DNA from: Alteromonas sp. ALT199
GTDB lineage: Bacteria > Pseudomonadota > Gammaproteobacteria > Enterobacterales > Alteromonadaceae
Direction: 5' to 3'
Assembly (NCBI RefSeq): GCF_018619335.1
Contig: NZ_JAHHDX010000034.1
Span: 1 to 64,000, forward strand
Length of the DNA: 64,000 nt
Shown here: positions 63,723 through 64,000 of the stretch, piece after piece
How the letters are laid out: each line of letters starts with the position of its first letter
Position numbering within the stretch: position 1 is the stretch's first letter
Made by a program: the position numbers and the translations under genes
Notes under the pieces: model-generated
Database searches by the model: none
Seen by the model: the letters and a program-made list of their open reading frames with translations, nothing else
What the model was told of the DNA's origin: nothing

Positions 63723-63750
63723 AAAAAGGGGCGTTTGCCCCTTTTTATTT
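63723..63750 (+). terminator. prpE terminator
   Basis: AAAAAGGGGC / GCCCCTTTTT with a 4-base loop and T-run, about 50 bases after the stop; it can work on both strands. Confidence 0.88.
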
Positions 63751-63820
63751 TTAAAGATGTGCTTTAGTCGAAATGAATACCTACGCAGTAACAAGCGAGT
63801 TGAGCACAGTACTTTTTGTC

Positions 63821-64000
63821 TTAATAGTAATATTCATCTACTTGCGGAGCAGGTGGGTAAACTTCAATCGCTACATATACGACTACCGCGGTGATTAACG
63901 CCACAATAAGAGCGCGTAGCAGTCGAGAGTTAGAAATACCCGCTGTCTTTATTTCTTTGTTGCCGTGCACCATGGCAGGGACCAACTTTTGTTTTTTATA
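63821..64000 (-). CDS. Small single-helix membrane protein, N-terminus possibly beyond the window
   Basis: On the minus strand a frame ends at 63821. It contains an ATG at 63973 giving 50 aa, MVHGNKEIKTAGISNSR, then a membrane helix LLRALIVALITAVVVYVAIEVY, then PPAPQVDEYYY. No good ribosome site precedes that ATG and the frame stays open to the window edge, so it may be longer. Family not recognised. Confidence 0.5.
   Translation of the reverse strand, partial: YKKQKLVPAMVHGNKEIKTAGISNSRLLRALIVALITAVVVYVAIEVYPPAPQVDEYYY

Overview
The window looks like a chromosomal segment of a marine gammaproteobacterium of the Alteromonas type. This is inferred from gene order and protein similarity to E. 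coli/Alteromonadales families recognised by eye; no database search was possible. Most of it is ordinary core genome: tRNA-Glu, dusC, tesA-ybbA-ybbP, yfcH-folX, a PhoPQ-like sensor pair, a complete attenuated trp operon (trpL-E-G-D-CF-B-A-yciI) divergent from rnm-yciO-scpA-scpB-rluB, then tpm, bamE, recN, dps, nadK and grpE-dnaK-dnaJ.

Layout. 1-4.7 kb: tRNA-Glu, M14 peptidase, two overlapping small genes (the second a DUF1289 protein), dusC and a RAYT/IS200-like transposase. 4.7-14.9 kb: tesA/ybbAP, yfcH-folX, AI-2E family permease, PepSY-PhoP-PhoQ-like operon, stress-type flavin-binding protein. 15.1-22.4 kb: trp operon with a Trp-Trp-Trp leader and attenuator. 22.5-26.8 kb: rnm, yciO, scpAB, rluB. 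27-32.7 kb: aldo/keto reductase, acetyltransferase, repeat lipoprotein, decayed arsC, DUF445 protein, tpm. 32.8-37 kb: bamE, recN (SOS boxes), dps, nadK. 37.3-50.7 kb: a likely 3-hydroxybutyrate/PHB utilisation block (Fe-ADH, 3HB dehydrogenase, PHB depolymerase, exported MetX-like hydrolase, GntP permease, TonB receptor) next to a CrbR/CrbS-like two-component pair. 50.9-53.3 kb: Sel1 protein, cupin pseudogene, MRJP-family protein. 53.5-57.7 kb: sigma-32-type promoter and grpE-dnaK-dnaJ. 58-64 kb: cytochrome c', a degenerate GGDEF-EAL protein, prpE and a small membrane protein running off the edge.

The outstanding feature is a dispersed short word, GGACAGACACT, with a sister form GGACAGTCACT. 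I counted by eye 25 exact A-form and 6 exact T-form copies plus many near copies, where chance predicts about 0.03 for one 11-mer in 64 kb on both strands. It occurs between genes, often as inverted doublets resembling REPINs, and also inside at least ten genes. Every strong intragenic copy reads GGACAG... on the coding strand, in all three frames (TDT, DRH, GQS). It is dense in the first 24 kb and sparse afterwards. A RAYT-family HUH transposase lies at 3193-4167, flanked on its 5' side by copies. I suggest a RAYT-linked REP-like family that tolerates or targets coding sequence; an uptake-sequence or RNA-level role is an alternative.
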